64,000 nucleotides of DNA from Melastoma dodecandrum (GCA_029817715.1 JARUPY010000164.1:121001-185000), one strand, 5' to 3'; shown: positions 44,139-56,600, numbered from the stretch's first letter. Numbers and translations: made by a program. The notes: a model not told the origin generated them from the letters alone.

Positions 44139-44260
44139 TATCAATTGGATTGTCATCGAGTAAGCGAGCCGACGAGGAGCACCGGGGAACGCGTCTCTCA
44201 GGTGACAAAAGGCAACCATGCAACGTGCAACTCAAGAATGGTTACGTTCTGACGGTTTAG
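44139..44260 (-). pseudogene. FAR1-like transposase fragment, upstream part
   Basis: The minus strand contains AFCHLRDAFPGAPRRLAYSM, like the VFPxxxHRLCxWH block of FAR1-type transposases, ending at the TATCA duplication of element D. The gene resumes at 39020. A frame change lies near the insertion. Confidence 0.5.
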
Positions 44261-44864
44261 GTTTGACAACTTGCAGCCTAAGAGTCGCGCCTGGTCCACC
44301 TTCCTGCTCACTATCTTTTCACATCTTGTCGGGAAAATTAAATATTTTCCTTCCTTTTCTTGTGATTTTATTTCCATTTCTTTTATTTTGTTTCCTTTGT
44401 TGTCTTTCCTTTAGGTGGCTAATATAAGCCCCTGCCTTGTATGAGTTGAAGGGTGATTATTCGGACTTTTAAATCCATATTAGACTTTTGTATTTCTACC
44501 CGAATGAGAGGATTGTCTTTCAACCTCATTCTTAATTTGGTGGACTTCCAATTGCAGATTGAGTAGAGCGTATCAATCGGTGGTTGTGAATATGTATCCG
44601 CCTTGTTGTTCCTTGCCCTCGTTCTTGTTCACGGAGGTGTGTCTGTATTCATGTGATAGACGAGTTCTATCTTACTCTTATTTACGGTGGTGTATCTGTA
44701 TCCGTGGAGGTTGATCTCAACATATCCATTCATACCCATTCAGTTCAGGCATCCCGCCTTATCTACCCTGTCGTCCATACACGTCACTTCTTTTTCCGCA
44801 CCTTAAGTGATGTCCCGCTGCGTTTTGGTATTGGAATCATCTATTCCTTATTGTCCCCGTATCA
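44250..44864 (+). repeat. LTR E, related to element D LTR but on the plus strand
   Basis: From about 44500 (CTCATTCTTAATTTGGTGGA) to CCCCGTATCA at 44864 it matches the reverse complement of 43307-43640. TATA box TAATATAAGCCCC near 44420. The outer (5') end is uncertain. With the LTR of element D it forms a head-to-head arrangement. Confidence 0.75.
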
Positions 44865-44867
44865 TCT

Positions 44868-44878
44868 TGGTATCAGAG
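44868..44878 (+). promoter_or_regulatory. tRNA-Met primer-binding site after LTR E
   Basis: TGGTATCAGAG follows the LTR end after three bases, so LTR E is the 5' LTR of a plus-strand element whose body is not recognisable downstream. Confidence 0.8.
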
Positions 44879-46099
44879 AGCAAGGTTGTTGTTGAGCACA
44901 TGGTTTCCTAGGACCGGAAGATTTAGACGTTGTATGTGTTAATATGGTTTTGATTATAAACCATATAGAACCTTGCCTCTATAAACTATAGAAGCATGTA
45001 TGATTCATCACAGAAGGTGATCCTGTAGTTTAAAGAAGTTCGTGCTGTACGATACAGAATGTTACCGTAAGGAACGTTTTGTAAGTAAAATCATTACCTT
45101 AATTAAAGGAATGATATACGAAAGTACTTTTGCAATGTCAAACGACTAAGTACTGACTTTGGTAAATATGGAAATTTATTTCCATAAATAAAGAATATTC
45201 CTTTGGAATATTGTCAATCTTATCTTATCAAATTAGTGTTAATCAAACAAAAATTTTTTACGTAAAGAAATAATGAGGTCATATATTCCCATTTTGGGAA
45301 TGATATATTTCTCACCTTGGAAGGTTCTATAATGACCTTCTGTAGTTAAAGAGCGTCCACATTCATTTGTATTTTGATATGGACGAACCTCTTTCAATCT
45401 TTCACTAGTGACAACATCTAGGAACATGTGTATCATATTTGGACGAAATCAACTAGATTAGGAAATAGATAAATTATTATTTCCTTTTAGAGAAGGTTAC
45501 GTGTTTGCATAACCTTTTGATCATCTGTTACTTGCTGGGGACGAATTCATTCAATCTTTGATTGATTCCTAATGGTAACATGATAGACGTAATGCTACCA
45601 CAATTTGGAAACAATCTTATATCAATAAAATGATTATTACGCTAACAGATTACATCGCTTCTTTTGCAGTAAGATACTTTCCATCTACACCAGCATGACG
45701 TCCCTCCTAATTTAGATTCATTTGATTAGTTACAAATAGAAGACTCGACATTGTACGTTAGTTGAGTTAGTTGGTTGTGTGAGTGCATAGAAGAATAATT
45801 GATTTTGCTTTGAGTATGTCGTTCGTGTTCTTGCGTCACCACGAGAGCAGCGTGAGTTACAGAAGGCAGTATCATCGGTGAAACTTCTAGGAGAGTGACT
45901 CGAGGGGGATGCCAGGCTTCGGTTGGAGGACATGGATAGCGTTGGAGGGGCATGCAACAGGATCTGGGGAAGGTTTGCTGGATGTGTACGAGACAACGTG
46001 TAGTGACCGTAGTGAAGGCCAGAACACTACTTTATGCACCGAAGGGGAGGGACTGACTTGGTTCTATAACTACTTTATGTTGTGGTTGTGTGCATAAAC
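44879..46099. other. Unassigned AT-rich region
   Basis: No coding motif was recognised. The frames at 45239-45436 and 45726-45996 are open but unlike any family I know. The sequence after the primer site shows no gag, so the plus-strand element appears truncated. Confidence 0.3.
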
Positions 46100-46262
46100 A
46101 TCTACTAGGTGAGGAGCCAATGGTAGGTCTTCACGAGGAGTGAAGCATTCTTGGTGAGGACCTAAGGGATTACTTAGTGAGGAGCTGAGGGGAAGTCACA
46201 ACGGGTTGCTGTACAATAGTGGTGAGGAGCTGAGGGATTACGCGGTGAGGAGATTCATACTC
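46100..46262. repeat. GGTGAGGAGCTGAGGGATTAC tandem-like repeat
   Basis: GTGAGGAGCTGAGG, GTGAGGACCTAAGGGATTAC and close variants recur six or more times with varied spacing. Confidence 0.6.
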
Positions 46263-47119
46263 CAAAAAGCACCATGCGAATTTGTATCTAGGTAGGGGAA
46301 CATACAATAAATTTCTGGATCTACTCGTGAAATTTCATTTATGGCATACGATAAGTCTGGATCACGTAGTGGACTTTCAATCAGTTAATCGGGTTTATAT
46401 CATCCCGATGGATCATTATTTATCAAATTACCAGATCACCTTGCACGTCAGAGGGAGCTAAATGTGGGGTTGCTGAAATAATTTAATCCCTTCAACCACC
46501 ACCGACCTCCTTTTCTTGCATGGGAAGCAAAACCGGCATTGTGCTATGGCTTCCCATGTTCATCCGGCAAATCACCAGCAAGTAATTTTACCGGATCATA
46601 CCCCACCGCTCCGCCTCTAGCTAAGTCATGCAGAACGGGCACACAGCCTCGACCGACAACCAGCCCCAAAGACAACCTCTATGAAGATGCAATGGGCAGG
46701 CGCATTGCACCCTACCCATACCATGCGAAAAGACCATCCTTATTTGCGGTGGAAATATGGATTGGAACCTAAGACCACATGACTCGCCGACCTACGTGAT
46801 GAACTAAAAAGTGAGACTGCCCAACAACTTGGAGACTTCATACCCTGATGGATGGAGGGTCCTCGCTCTTCGCAGCTCCATGCTAGACCATCTAAGCAGA
46901 ATCTCCTCACTCAATGAGGCCAACTGTGACGCCACCTTGGAAGGTATGTTAAGAGAGATGAACATGTCCATACTCCAACTTCTAAAGGTGGAACAAATAG
47001 AATCATAATGCCAACAGATAGGCCAAGCCTCCGCCTCACAATTGCACTCTCTTAGAACATGGTTTTCCAGATGCATGCGTTCGCGTAGGAAACGGATCAC
47101 GCCAGAAATATTTGGCAGT
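46263..47119 (-). other. Probable internal start of element F, poorly preserved
   Basis: Next to LTR F the minus strand shows CTGGCGTGATCCGTTTCC near 47090, a possible primer site. A 98-residue frame follows at 47100-46804 (MDMFISLNIPSKVASQLASL) that could be an N-terminal gag region. 46263-46800 shows nothing recognisable. Confidence 0.3.
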
Positions 47120-48252
47120 AAGACTCACAGAGATTTATAGATATGGTCGCCAGTAAGTAATTGAAGAATTTGATTGAATGCAAACAGTTTTTAAATGAAG
47201 TAAAGAAAGCTTACAGCCATAAAAGTAAAAAGAAGGACGGTGGTATGGTCGTAGACTGGCTACAGTGCTCCGTAGACTTGGAGCGTCGTCGTAGACTTGA
47301 TGGCAGAGCGCTGTAGACTTGTGCTCCTCGGGCAACAGAACTTAGATGCTGGACTTGATGGACTGGATGCGGTCGGGTGCTGAGGCGGACGTGGACACCA
47401 AGGCTGTGAGGTTCACCCTGGCGGCGGTGTCGAAGGCGGAGATGCCGTTGGCTCATCTTGGCGTTGGAGTCGAAAGCGGAGGTACGTACCGGGACTACGG
47501 TGGCTCATCCTGGCGTTGGAGTCGAAGGTAGAGGTGCGTACCGGGACTATGATGGTTCGTCCTTGCGTTGGAATCGAAGGCGGAGGGCTGTTACCAGAGC
47601 TATAGTTGCTCACTCTGATGGTGGAAGTGAAGGCGGGGATTTGTTGCCAGAGCTACAGTTGCTCACTCTGACGGTAGATGGAAGACCAACGAAACTTTAA
47701 GAGTTTCGCCTAGGTCGGGGAATCATAACAACTAATAACTAAGGGGTGACGAGCAAGATAAGATTCAGTTGGCTAATTTGTTCGTGATTTTTTTTTTAGG
47801 GAGATCCTTTCCCTTTTATACCCGGTCTGTTACGACCTTCCGAAGATTTTCCAAACTCGACTCTCCCCAAGAATCTAAGAGCTAACTAACTTCCACTCGT
47901 TTGATCGTGGATCGTAAACTCCTCTGACTTCGAGTTTAATTGGTTGTCTTTTAAGACGTGTGTTGATATATGCGTGGATAACAAGTCCCATTTATCTCGG
48001 GGCTGTAGAACCATTTTCCTTTGACACGTGTCTTTTGTAGGCGCGGCATGTAGACTTTGTATCCTTTGTAGGCGCAAGCCTGTAGACTTCCCTTGATTAC
48101 AAGGTTATTACTCTGCCTTTGTAGACTTGCTTTGCCACATAGTCTATGTAGACTGCGGGCGCTAGCCTGATGTATTTACCTTAGCTATAGGCCTCAGTGG
48201 GCCTTTACTGACTTTGTCAGAATTAGGCCCAAGATTTTCTATCGTGTCAACA
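47120..48252 (-). repeat. LTR F with internal 52-bp tandem repeats
   Basis: On the minus strand it begins TGTTGACACGATAGAAAATC (48252) and has a TATA box GGTATAAAAGGGAAAGG near 47818. About five copies of a 52-53 bp unit (GGCTCATCTTGGCGTTGGAG...) span 47400-47680, downstream of the TATA box. GTAGACTTG-type words occur four times at 47248-47320 and four times at 48049-48156. The inner end is approximate. No second LTR was found. Confidence 0.55.
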
Positions 48253-49003
48253 ACATGTCAAACTCAACATTTATGGTAACACTGCGGCATGGGAGCCGCT
48301 TCTTAGTGGCGGAGGGTCCCGTCGATATGGAGATTCACAATGAATTCACCATACTTGTCTGGAACTGCCGTAATTACCAGAATTGAAGGACGGATTTTGA
48401 TTCAAGGCGTGTCTACGGGATGCTTGGCGTAGGTCCACGTTTTGTTGTTGCTGGAGCATGCACTAGGTTGTGCTCGCGATGTGTGTGTATGAACCTTTTA
48501 TCTTCTTCACTCCTTTCTGGACGGGGTTACTAGCCCGTACTATGCACTTTGGAATGTGATATCATGTCCCAGACACTAAATTGCTCCCTTTCACAAATGC
48601 CGTTAGGAAGCTCCTACACAGTTTAACTCCATTCCCTCGCTGGAGTCATATTTCTGTCCATCCATGGGCCAAACCAACTTCGACTAATATGCCCCACTGG
48701 ATATTTTGCATTGTTCTTCTTGCGTCGTTCTTCGTTGAATATGTGCTCAGAAGCATCAACGTTGTGAGAAAGTCCCCGCACCCCGCTTTGATCCATGTCG
48801 TGGAAATGTAAACCACATGAAATTTAAACACTTCTGTTGGGAGCCTTCAAGTAATTGCATCCAACAAATGAAGGACATTTTGGTAAATTAACAACTCATA
48901 CAGGCTTGGAGCTAGGCATGGATTCTATTATTCTATTTTGTAATGTACAAATTTTATTTTGTATTGTACGAATATTTTTTGTAAAGCACATTCGTAAGTT
49001 TGG
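48253..49003. other. Unassigned region, possible gene fragment
   Basis: Short protein-like pieces on the plus strand (for example VDMEIHNEFTILVWN near 48330) are followed by stops. No family was recognised. Confidence 0.25.
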
Positions 49004-49677
49004 TCGGGAAGGGCATTTAGGTAAAAAGACAAATAGTACAGGCTTGAAAATAGGTTCGCAATCTACCGTGGAAACGTACCCTTTTTTTTACATTTCAGCG
49101 TTAAACACTGTTATAGCGTTGTACAATGTACAACGTAAAACACTATTCCAGCATTGTATGTTGTACAATGCTCGAACAAAGATTTACTTGTACATTCTGT
49201 GCGTTGATTTTTTTTGTAATATACAAAAAAATCACACTTCTAGTGTTGTACAATGTACCACGTAAAACATTATACCAAAGTTGTACATTTTACAACTCTA
49301 AATAATGATTTATTTGTACATTCTTTACATTGAATTTTTTTTGTAATGTACAAAAAATTCATCGTTCTAGTGTTTTACAATGTACAACATAAAACATTGC
49401 TGCAACATTGTACATTGTACAATGCTATAACATTGATTTACTTGTAAAGTACTAAACATTGAAATGTACATAGTGTGTAAAGAAATCATTGTTCTAGCGT
49501 CGTACAACGTACAATGTCAGAATAGTGCTTTACTTTGTACATTGTAGATTGTTAGAAGAGTGAATTTTTTTGTACATTTCAAAAAAAAATCAAAATTTTT
49601 GTACAAATGTACAAAAAATAGCTAATCTTTTATACATTGTACAGGTTGATCCATGCACGGGCCGTTAGACTCTTCCG
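49004..49677 (-). repeat. Palindrome array, copy 2 (inverted)
   Basis: The reverse complement matches 16356-16990 at both ends (AATGCCCTTC side at 49007, AAGAGTCTAACGGCC side at 49670). It has about six pairs of TTGTACAATGTACAA-type palindromes with AAACACTATTCCAGC-like spacers. The flank on the right (ACACAACGAATCAATCATCA) resembles the flank left of copy 1 but in the same plus-strand orientation. Confidence 0.8.
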
Positions 49678-50884
49678 ACAAGTCCCCACACAACGAATCA
49701 ATCATCATGCACATAATAAACTGACCATCATTCGACCCTTATACAACCAATCAATCATTATCTGATCCATACACGACAACCACTGTAAACCACATCATCC
49801 ATAATGATAAGAGTTTACATGCCCAAAGACATAGAGAGGGAGAAGGGGATGGGGTTGTACCTCCCAGCACTTCAGCTCGCCCCTTTCCTTTCCAACTTCT
49901 CCCGGACGTCCTCCCTTGCCTCACACATTCGTCATTACCGTTCCTTTACGGTCCTCCTTCTTCCCGGCATTCTCTTCTGCTTCATGTTTCTCTTTTTCCG
50001 TTCTTCTTCGAGCTCGCCTTCAGCTGTTTCATCTTTCTCCATTCATTTTCTTCGGATGAGAATGGGGAGAATGAATCCCCTTTCTTCTCCCTTTTCTTTT
50101 ATTACCATCACCCATCACAATACCTTCAACCCTCAATTTTAGGTGCACAAATTTAGTGGCTTGCCAAGGAACCTTTGGGACCCCATAATTTCATTCTATC
50201 TAATCCATATGGCTTTGAGATGCTATCAACGGTTGACTTGCTTTTCCATTCTTCTAGTCCCACGAATGCATCCGTCGGAAGGGAAGACGCATCCGTCTAC
50301 CGTCAGGTATCGTGGATGCATCCGTTTAGTGAGACAGATGCATCCATTCTTACTCACATCATAGTGATGCCTCCGTCTAGTCGACGGACCTATCCCTCTT
50401 CTGTGAGATGTCACGTTTGCGTCCGTCTGATGAGACAAACATATCCATCCCTAGTCAGATTAGAGGGATGTAACCCTCATCGACGAACGCATCTATTTGC
50501 TATGAGCCCAAATTTTCAAGTAGCTTCTTCTTGTCCATGCTTCATTTTAGTTTCTTTCCGTGCATCCAATTTTTCATGAACATGAAACCATTCTGTTTCA
50601 ATAGAGGTACAAGAAAGGGTTGGGGCAGAAAATAAAAGAAGATAGTCTAACTTAATAAAATTAAGCAAGAGACTTGGTGGTAACAACTAGAGTGAAATAT
50701 TATCTAATCGTGGTGGATTGGTCGACCCCCTTTCAAGAGGATTAATCCTCATTCAAATCTTGTTAATTAGATCCATAAATTCATTACAACCTCAGTTGCA
50801 TCAATATCCATTCCATTACTCTATCATAATACACGTTCCTTGTCATTATTTACATTTGAAATTTGAAAAAATCGAGTTGTTACA
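49678..50884 (-). repeat. Probable 3' LTR region of element G
   Basis: The right end ...GAGTTGTTACA at 50884 abuts the polypurine tract AAAGGGGAGGTTG of the element; on the minus strand the LTR would start TGTAACAACTCG. GCATCCGTC-like words recur about six times at 50262-50495. The left end was not found, and similarity to the 5' LTR at 52089-53309 is weak, so this may be a recombinant. Confidence 0.4.
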
Positions 50885-51117
50885 ACCTCCCCTTTAAGAG
50901 AATTTCGTCCTCAAAATTACTCATTCGAAAATGGGCGAATATTTGGCCCTCATGCTCACTTCAGGCTCCCATGTTAGTTCGTCAATCCCGACTCCCTTCC
51001 AGGTTATCAACCTTTAGGAGCATACCTTACCATAATGATTTGCCCATACTTGGTACACACCGGCGGTGGTCCTCCTATATTCCCTCCACTTACCACCAAT
51101 CACTCCATCTTCCTTAA
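50885..51117 (-). pseudogene. Chromodomain end of element G pol
   Basis: The minus strand reads YQVWANHYGKV, then GVGIDELTWEPEVSMRAKYS and PIFE, followed by the sequence TTTTGAGGACGAAATTCTCT and a purine-rich tract. This is the characteristic end of Del/Tekay-type chromovirus pol. In the family the chromodomain directs integration into heterochromatin. The rest of pol is missing upstream. Confidence 0.65.
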
Positions 51118-51830
51118 ATAGCCGCCACGCTTACTTGGCCCTTGACTTTGGCTACTTTCTCCTCATTGAAATTTACGCATTCCTGGAGCATAGGGAGTAG
51201 GCACCTCATCTGTAGCATAGGGAGGAGGAGGCATCCCATAACTTCCTTGTCTGTCCTTTCACACCCCGGCTTCCTAAATGAGGAGACCTTTCTGGAGTAA
51301 TTCCTCATAGGTTGGTAAATTGAATGCCACCAATTGTTCCCTCATAGAGGAGTTCGCTCTTTGTTCAAACCTCCTTGCCTTCATCGCATGTTTCGCAATG
51401 AAGTGCGAGGCATGGCTGGATAGCAACGTGAACTCCCATCCATACTGTTCAAAGGTCAGCCTTCCTTGTTCAAGGACCTCGAATTCTCAGGCCTTAGACT
51501 CCCTCATAGCTTTAAGGAAGAATCGCTCGACAAACAACGACTTGAACCTTTCTCGTGCATTCTCCTTAGTTACATGTTCTATCAAGTCTTTCATAATTTT
51601 TCACCAATCATCAGCATCTTCCTTCAATTGACATACAACCAACACCAATATGTGATCATTTGTGCCGCCCAACAATCGAAATATCTTCGTCACTTGTCTT
51701 ATGAATTTCTTTGCTTCCTTGGGTCATCTGCTCCACAGAAAATCGGTGAATTCAATTGTTGAAAGTGTTCTGCCATTGCCACCTTCCGATTTGTTGCAGC
51801 TTCCTCCTCATTCCATGACGAAGCACTAAC
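51118..51830 (-). pseudogene. gag remnant of element G
   Basis: The minus strand reads FRLLGGTNDHILVLVVCQLK, EDADDW, ARERFKSLFVERFFLKAMRE, GRLTFEQYGWEFTLLSSHAS and MREQLVAFNLPTYEELLQKG, the retrotransposon gag domain of the Del/Tekay type, with stops near 51595 and 51497. It leads directly into the chromodomain end, with protease, RT, RNase H and integrase deleted. Confidence 0.75.
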
Positions 51831-52069
51831 CAACTCATTCCCCATGTATATTTTAATAAACGGTGTCATAACACAGTTACAATCTATATAACTAATTGCA
51901 TAACAATTTTCAAGACAATCTCAATCAACAAACAATCTACATAATCACACGAATTGAATTTCAATCGGTACTCAAAACATCCTAGTTAACTCTCACATTC
52001 TCACATTCGAGACAATAGTGGACACTAGCCTCAACATCAAACTATCATTCCACCTTATTAATCCATTAA

Positions 52070-52086
52070 CCACGCTCTAATACCAA
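52070..52086 (-). promoter_or_regulatory. Primer-binding site of element G (tRNA-Met type)
   Basis: The minus strand reads TTGGTATTAGAGCGTGG, the initiator tRNA-Met site with one C-to-T change, two bases inside the LTR. Confidence 0.8.
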
Positions 52087-52088
52087 CT

Positions 52089-53309
52089 TGCGATGCTCCG
52101 CCTTTCTTGGTCTTGCCACAATGAATCTCATGGCACAATCATGCAGCAGAAAGTCATAAACAATCAACCGGTCCCACAAAATACATGCTTTGGCTTTCGC
52201 TATATACAACGTCTGCGTAAATTCATTCTTTAAAAATAACATGGTACAATATTTTCCTACCCCAGGCACTCTACTACTTCCGACTAGGCTTTACTTGGGT
52301 GCCTAAGAAATATTCCCCATGAGGGTTTACTTCACATGCAACCCAATTCAGAAAACACATGCATCGACTGGGTCCTAGAGACCAAAATGGGGCTCCACAT
52401 ATGTCATACAACTGGAACCAACATAACCAACAACTAATTAGTTGTTATTCTCCATTGCTTCTTAGTTTTCGAACTTGCTTAGTTCCGAGTTCGTCTTCTC
52501 ACACTTCCTTTCCGAAATACCCGGTCGGCTCCCTTCCCTTTTCCTCCTCTCCTCGCCACCTTCCTTTCCTTCTTTTCTCATCTTTTTCTGCCTTCCCCCG
52601 AGACTCTCTTTTCTCTCTTGAAGGAAACTTATCTGGGGCAACTCGGGAGCAAAGTTTTGTGGCCATCCCTCTTCTACTTAATGATATTAATTAAGTCCCA
52701 ACTTTCTCTACAAGCTTTGAATAGTACCTTCACATATCACCCTTGATTCCGCACATGTTAACTCACAACTTGCTCGACAAGTTTTGACCGTTTCTATTTG
52801 TCAACTCTTTATATCGTACATGTCAAACCCATACATGTCATCATCGAGATCGCACATGTCATTCTTCCGTGATATTTCTTTCACAAAACCACCCATATTT
52901 TGATACATTTCTTTCTCCTGGATAGCTCTTTGGTGGTCATAATCCCTTTATTCCAAATCTCACTTATGTGCCACTAGTAACTGCCAGTTTATATTTTACC
53001 GATTGCAAGCTTAGTTACCAACATATACCTATACGCATTATTGTCTAATATACGCTAATGCTCCTCGAGACCGAATACCAATGTGAATGAGTCAGGGCGT
53101 CTCCTTTCGCTCGCTTCCATATCCAATATTGGTAGCACTTCGCGTACATCTTCAAACAACGCGCCCACACAACCGACCACAACGACATACAACTTACAAG
53201 ACGTGATACATAACACGTATTACATAATAGGCAACACGCCAAAGTAGCACATACACAATCACAAGCATAATGTCACATTACTACTGCAAGCAAAGTCGGG
53301 TCATTACAA
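52089..53309 (-). repeat. 5' LTR of element G
   Basis: 1,221 bp from TGCGATGCTCCGCC to GGGTCATTACA. On the minus strand it begins TGTAATGACCCGACTTTG, a common start for LTRs of this group. A pyrimidine-rich block lies at 52520-52620. Confidence 0.7.
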
Positions 53310-54299
53310 AACTAACTTAAGAATTAAGACGACGTGAATCCCAAACTAGGCTAGTTCAAGATATTTTGACGAATAGGTTGGCTACAAGACGACGTATGGA
53401 ACAGTAAGAAAAATCATTCAAAGTTCATATTATGTGTTCAATTTGGTATCATAGTCGGTAGGAAAAACTTCTCTTTTTATGTTTGAACTAAATTGCGAAT
53501 AAAAAAACTTCAGACCTCAATCGCAAAATAAAAAAGAAAAAATTTTATTTTTGGATAAAATTTATATAAGGTAAAAGTATATCAGTCAAGGTGATACATT
53601 TTAAAAAGTAGGATATATTCGGAAAAGGTTGGTAACAATGACAAAAAAAATAAAACGTTTAGTGGATTACTAATATTCAATTAATATTTTCTGTAAACTT
53701 AATTACATGAATAAAATTACTTTAATAAAATATGTTTAGTTTAGATTTTTAATTTATTTTTTGATCAAATAACAATTATCAGAAATCACACTAAAACTTT
53801 TAATATATGAATATAAAAGTATAATAATATTTCAAGTTATTTATAATTTTATCATATATTTAGATGCAAATTTTCTTTATCTCACCTAAGAAAAAGAAAA
53901 AATATTGTTAAATGTTAGGAGAGAGAAGCAAAAACAACTAAAACAAGCCATGTCGAAAATTATTTAGTTTTTGTTACCCAAGTTGGTGACAGCGTCTAAC
54001 TTATGCTACAAAACATTTCTAATATCAATTTAAGGCCACAAACATAACTTTTCAAACGTTAGGTGAAAAAAGAAAGTTAGGTTAATAGTTGAGACTACAT
54101 ATTCATGCTTGGCCTAGATCTTATTAAATTTCATAAAATATGTCTTAATAATTGTAAATAAGGCCTAGGAAATAATTAGCTCCGACCAAAGATTATCCGC
54201 TTCAAAATCAAAACCCCTGGGATCTTCAAAACGCTAGTGAAAATATCATCATCTCCATGCTCTTAGTAAAAACTAACCTTCACAAGAGTCAAGATAGGA
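53310..54299. other. AT-rich region without features
   Basis: Very AT-rich, with no frame, no repeat of note and no recognisable motif. It may include the outer part of the LTR of element H. Confidence 0.4.
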
Positions 54300-54885
54300 G
54301 TTCATCATTTGGGTGTTTCATACCCCTCAAGACTTTTGAGGTTAAGATTGTTTATAACATAGAATATTGGGGTGGGCTTATCAAGAAAATACAAGCCCAT
54401 CAATTAAATGAGCGGAGGATTTGAAGTAAGCGTCCGAGTGACGTTGTTTGAGAGCGGTGATTGAACCATCCAGATGGTAATAAACGAGCGATTAAGCGAT
54501 AGGCAGTTGGTTGGGCCAGCTAAGGGACGGACGACAAGTTGACCCAAGTCAGGAGGTACATGGCAAGTGAACATGGGACGCGGGCAAATTCTGGTGTAGT
54601 TTTAGGATTTAGTTTAGATTAATGTAGGACAATAACTATGTTTGTTTTAAGTAAGTAAAAGATGCAATCACAGACATAAAGACCGACATATTGCAACTCT
54701 TTGCTTTTGTTCTTTCAAGCATCCGTGTACACTTTTCTTTTTTATATCAATGACATTCGTAAGTTCTGCTTGAATTCTCCCTTTGTTCTTCATTGTCTTT
54801 TCTTTTATACAACAACCACATCACATCACAAAATCCTAACCATGTTCGAGCAAAACATTCTCAATGTATCGTACATTGGTCAACA
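54300..54885 (+). repeat. 5' LTR of element H, inner part
   Basis: Ends ...CATTGGTCAACA at 54885, five bases before the primer site. Its start and its second copy are not visible. Confidence 0.4.
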
Positions 54886-54890
54886 TGTTT

Positions 54891-54909
54891 TTGGTGACCA
54901 CAGTGGGAG
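54891..54909 (+). promoter_or_regulatory. Primer-binding site of element H (Tat type)
   Basis: TTGGTGACCACAGTGGGAG, nearly the same as the element B site at 11382-11400. Confidence 0.65.
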
Positions 54910-55111
54910 AGCCTTAGATGACAAGGAGAAATACTAGATCAATGAATCTGTTGTTTAATGATAACAATATGCTCAAATTGGAAGACGCACACCTATTAAT
55001 CCCTAGTGTGTAGGAAATCAGCCAGAATGACCCCAAGTTGGACGATCCCCGAACCTCAGGCCTAAAAGATCAGGTAAAACTGTTGAAAAGGTAGAATGTT
55101 TTGAACGAAGG

Positions 55112-56600
55112 ATGGAAGAAAAAATGGGAAGCTTGGGTTGCAACATTGAAATCATGGTCGGAACGTTAGAAAGTGGCCAGTATAATAGCCGTGATGCATG
55201 CACTTATTTCCCTCCCATGGCCAGTATATGCTTGGCTTGCATACAGAGCCGCCATTGCGGAAGGAAAAGGAGGGTATCTCCTCAGGGCGATGGGACCGGG
55301 GTTTCAAAGAATAGTCCTCAAGCCAATCCCCTGAGACTTTCTATGCCTACTGCGTGCCAGAATTGGGTACCAGAAGAGCGGGAGGTAAATGAGCGACAAG
55401 TAAATTATGAACCCCTTCTATTGACCGGTCGACATTGAAGAGGGACAGCAGGGAGAAGAAAATCCTTTCCCCCGCCTGCTTTTGGAGACTTGAGAGCCCC
55501 TGAAAGGCCAGCTGAGGTAGGCTAAGGTACATCCTGACTCATCAAACAGATAGTCTTTGGGATGAATAGGCAGGCTGAGATAAAACTCTACCATGCCCCT
55601 TATCCTGAGTACATAGACAGGGATTTCCCTTTCCCCCAGGGATATATGTGCCAGACTTTACCCATTGCTCAAGAGGGAAATTCCCCTGTTGAGCACGTCG
55701 CCCACTTCACCTATAATGGAAGCTACTGCTCTTTCCCGTGTCGCTCACTAGAGTTAAGTTCACATGATACATCAACTACGCCCAACTTCAATTTGAAATT
55801 GGGAAGAAATGCAATTGCAATTCGCACTAGCGTTTGCACTAGATATGATTGTATCCTTACAAGAGTTATCATATGAAATAGCAGGCAGGGGAGCCGGTTG
55901 ATGTTTCCTTGAGAAGGCTCAAGAAGGCCCGTCTAAGGCGCAAAACCTTTGCCTCAGAAAGTGATCTCATCGTCATTGCTGAGGACGCCACCCTCCTTCA
56001 ACTTCGGAAGAAGCTAGATGGAGACTACTAGAATGAACTCACACGACATGCAGTTCGGTATGAAAATCTCCTAAGAAAGAAAATGCAGGCAGAGGGGAAC
56101 AACACACCTGGACGTTTGGTCACGTACCATGCTGATGTTGTGGTGGATGTTGACATAGCAGAGTATGTGAGGCGTCGCCCTTTCACCTGTGAAGGCTTGT
56201 TAAAGAAAAACTTTCGGACGAAAGCTTCTCAAAAGTCTCAAGAGAAAAGGAAATACTATTTCGATGAAAGTGAAAGAGATGACGACTTTGAACTCATGTT
56301 GAAACATGGTAGGATTCGGCTAAAGAATGGACACCGGGTCTAGCATACTGAGTGGAAGAAATACAGAAATTATTGCAAATAGTATGGGTCATTTATTCAA
56401 GCCACCAAGGATTGCCTTACTTTTAGGAACCTTGTGCAGGACCTCATAGAGGCTAAAGAATTATGCTTCGCGGATGTGGTTGACAACCCGTTGATCGATC
56501 CGCAACCATTTAGTGATGCCTTTAAAGTTAATGCATTTTACATAAATTGTATTAGCGGATGGGTGATGCTCGCTGCCAGTCGTTCGCAACATCGAGCAAA
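55112..56600 (+). pseudogene. gag remnant of element H
   Basis: 55562-55720 has YHAPYPEYIDRDFPFPQGYM and GNSPVEHVAHFTY, the Tat gag core matching element B. 56083-56340 has VDVDIAEYVRRRPFTCEGLL and FRTKASQKSQEKRKYYFDES. 56345-56480 carries the finger-like YRNYCK, stop, YGSFIQATKDCLTFRNLVQD. The upstream 55112-55440 frame is the variable N-terminus. Several frame breaks. Confidence 0.75.

Noticed and set aside
49804..50142. Possible host gene with Ser/Phe-rich product
   Set aside because: It lies in pyrimidine-rich LTR-type sequence of element G, with no motif or exon structure.
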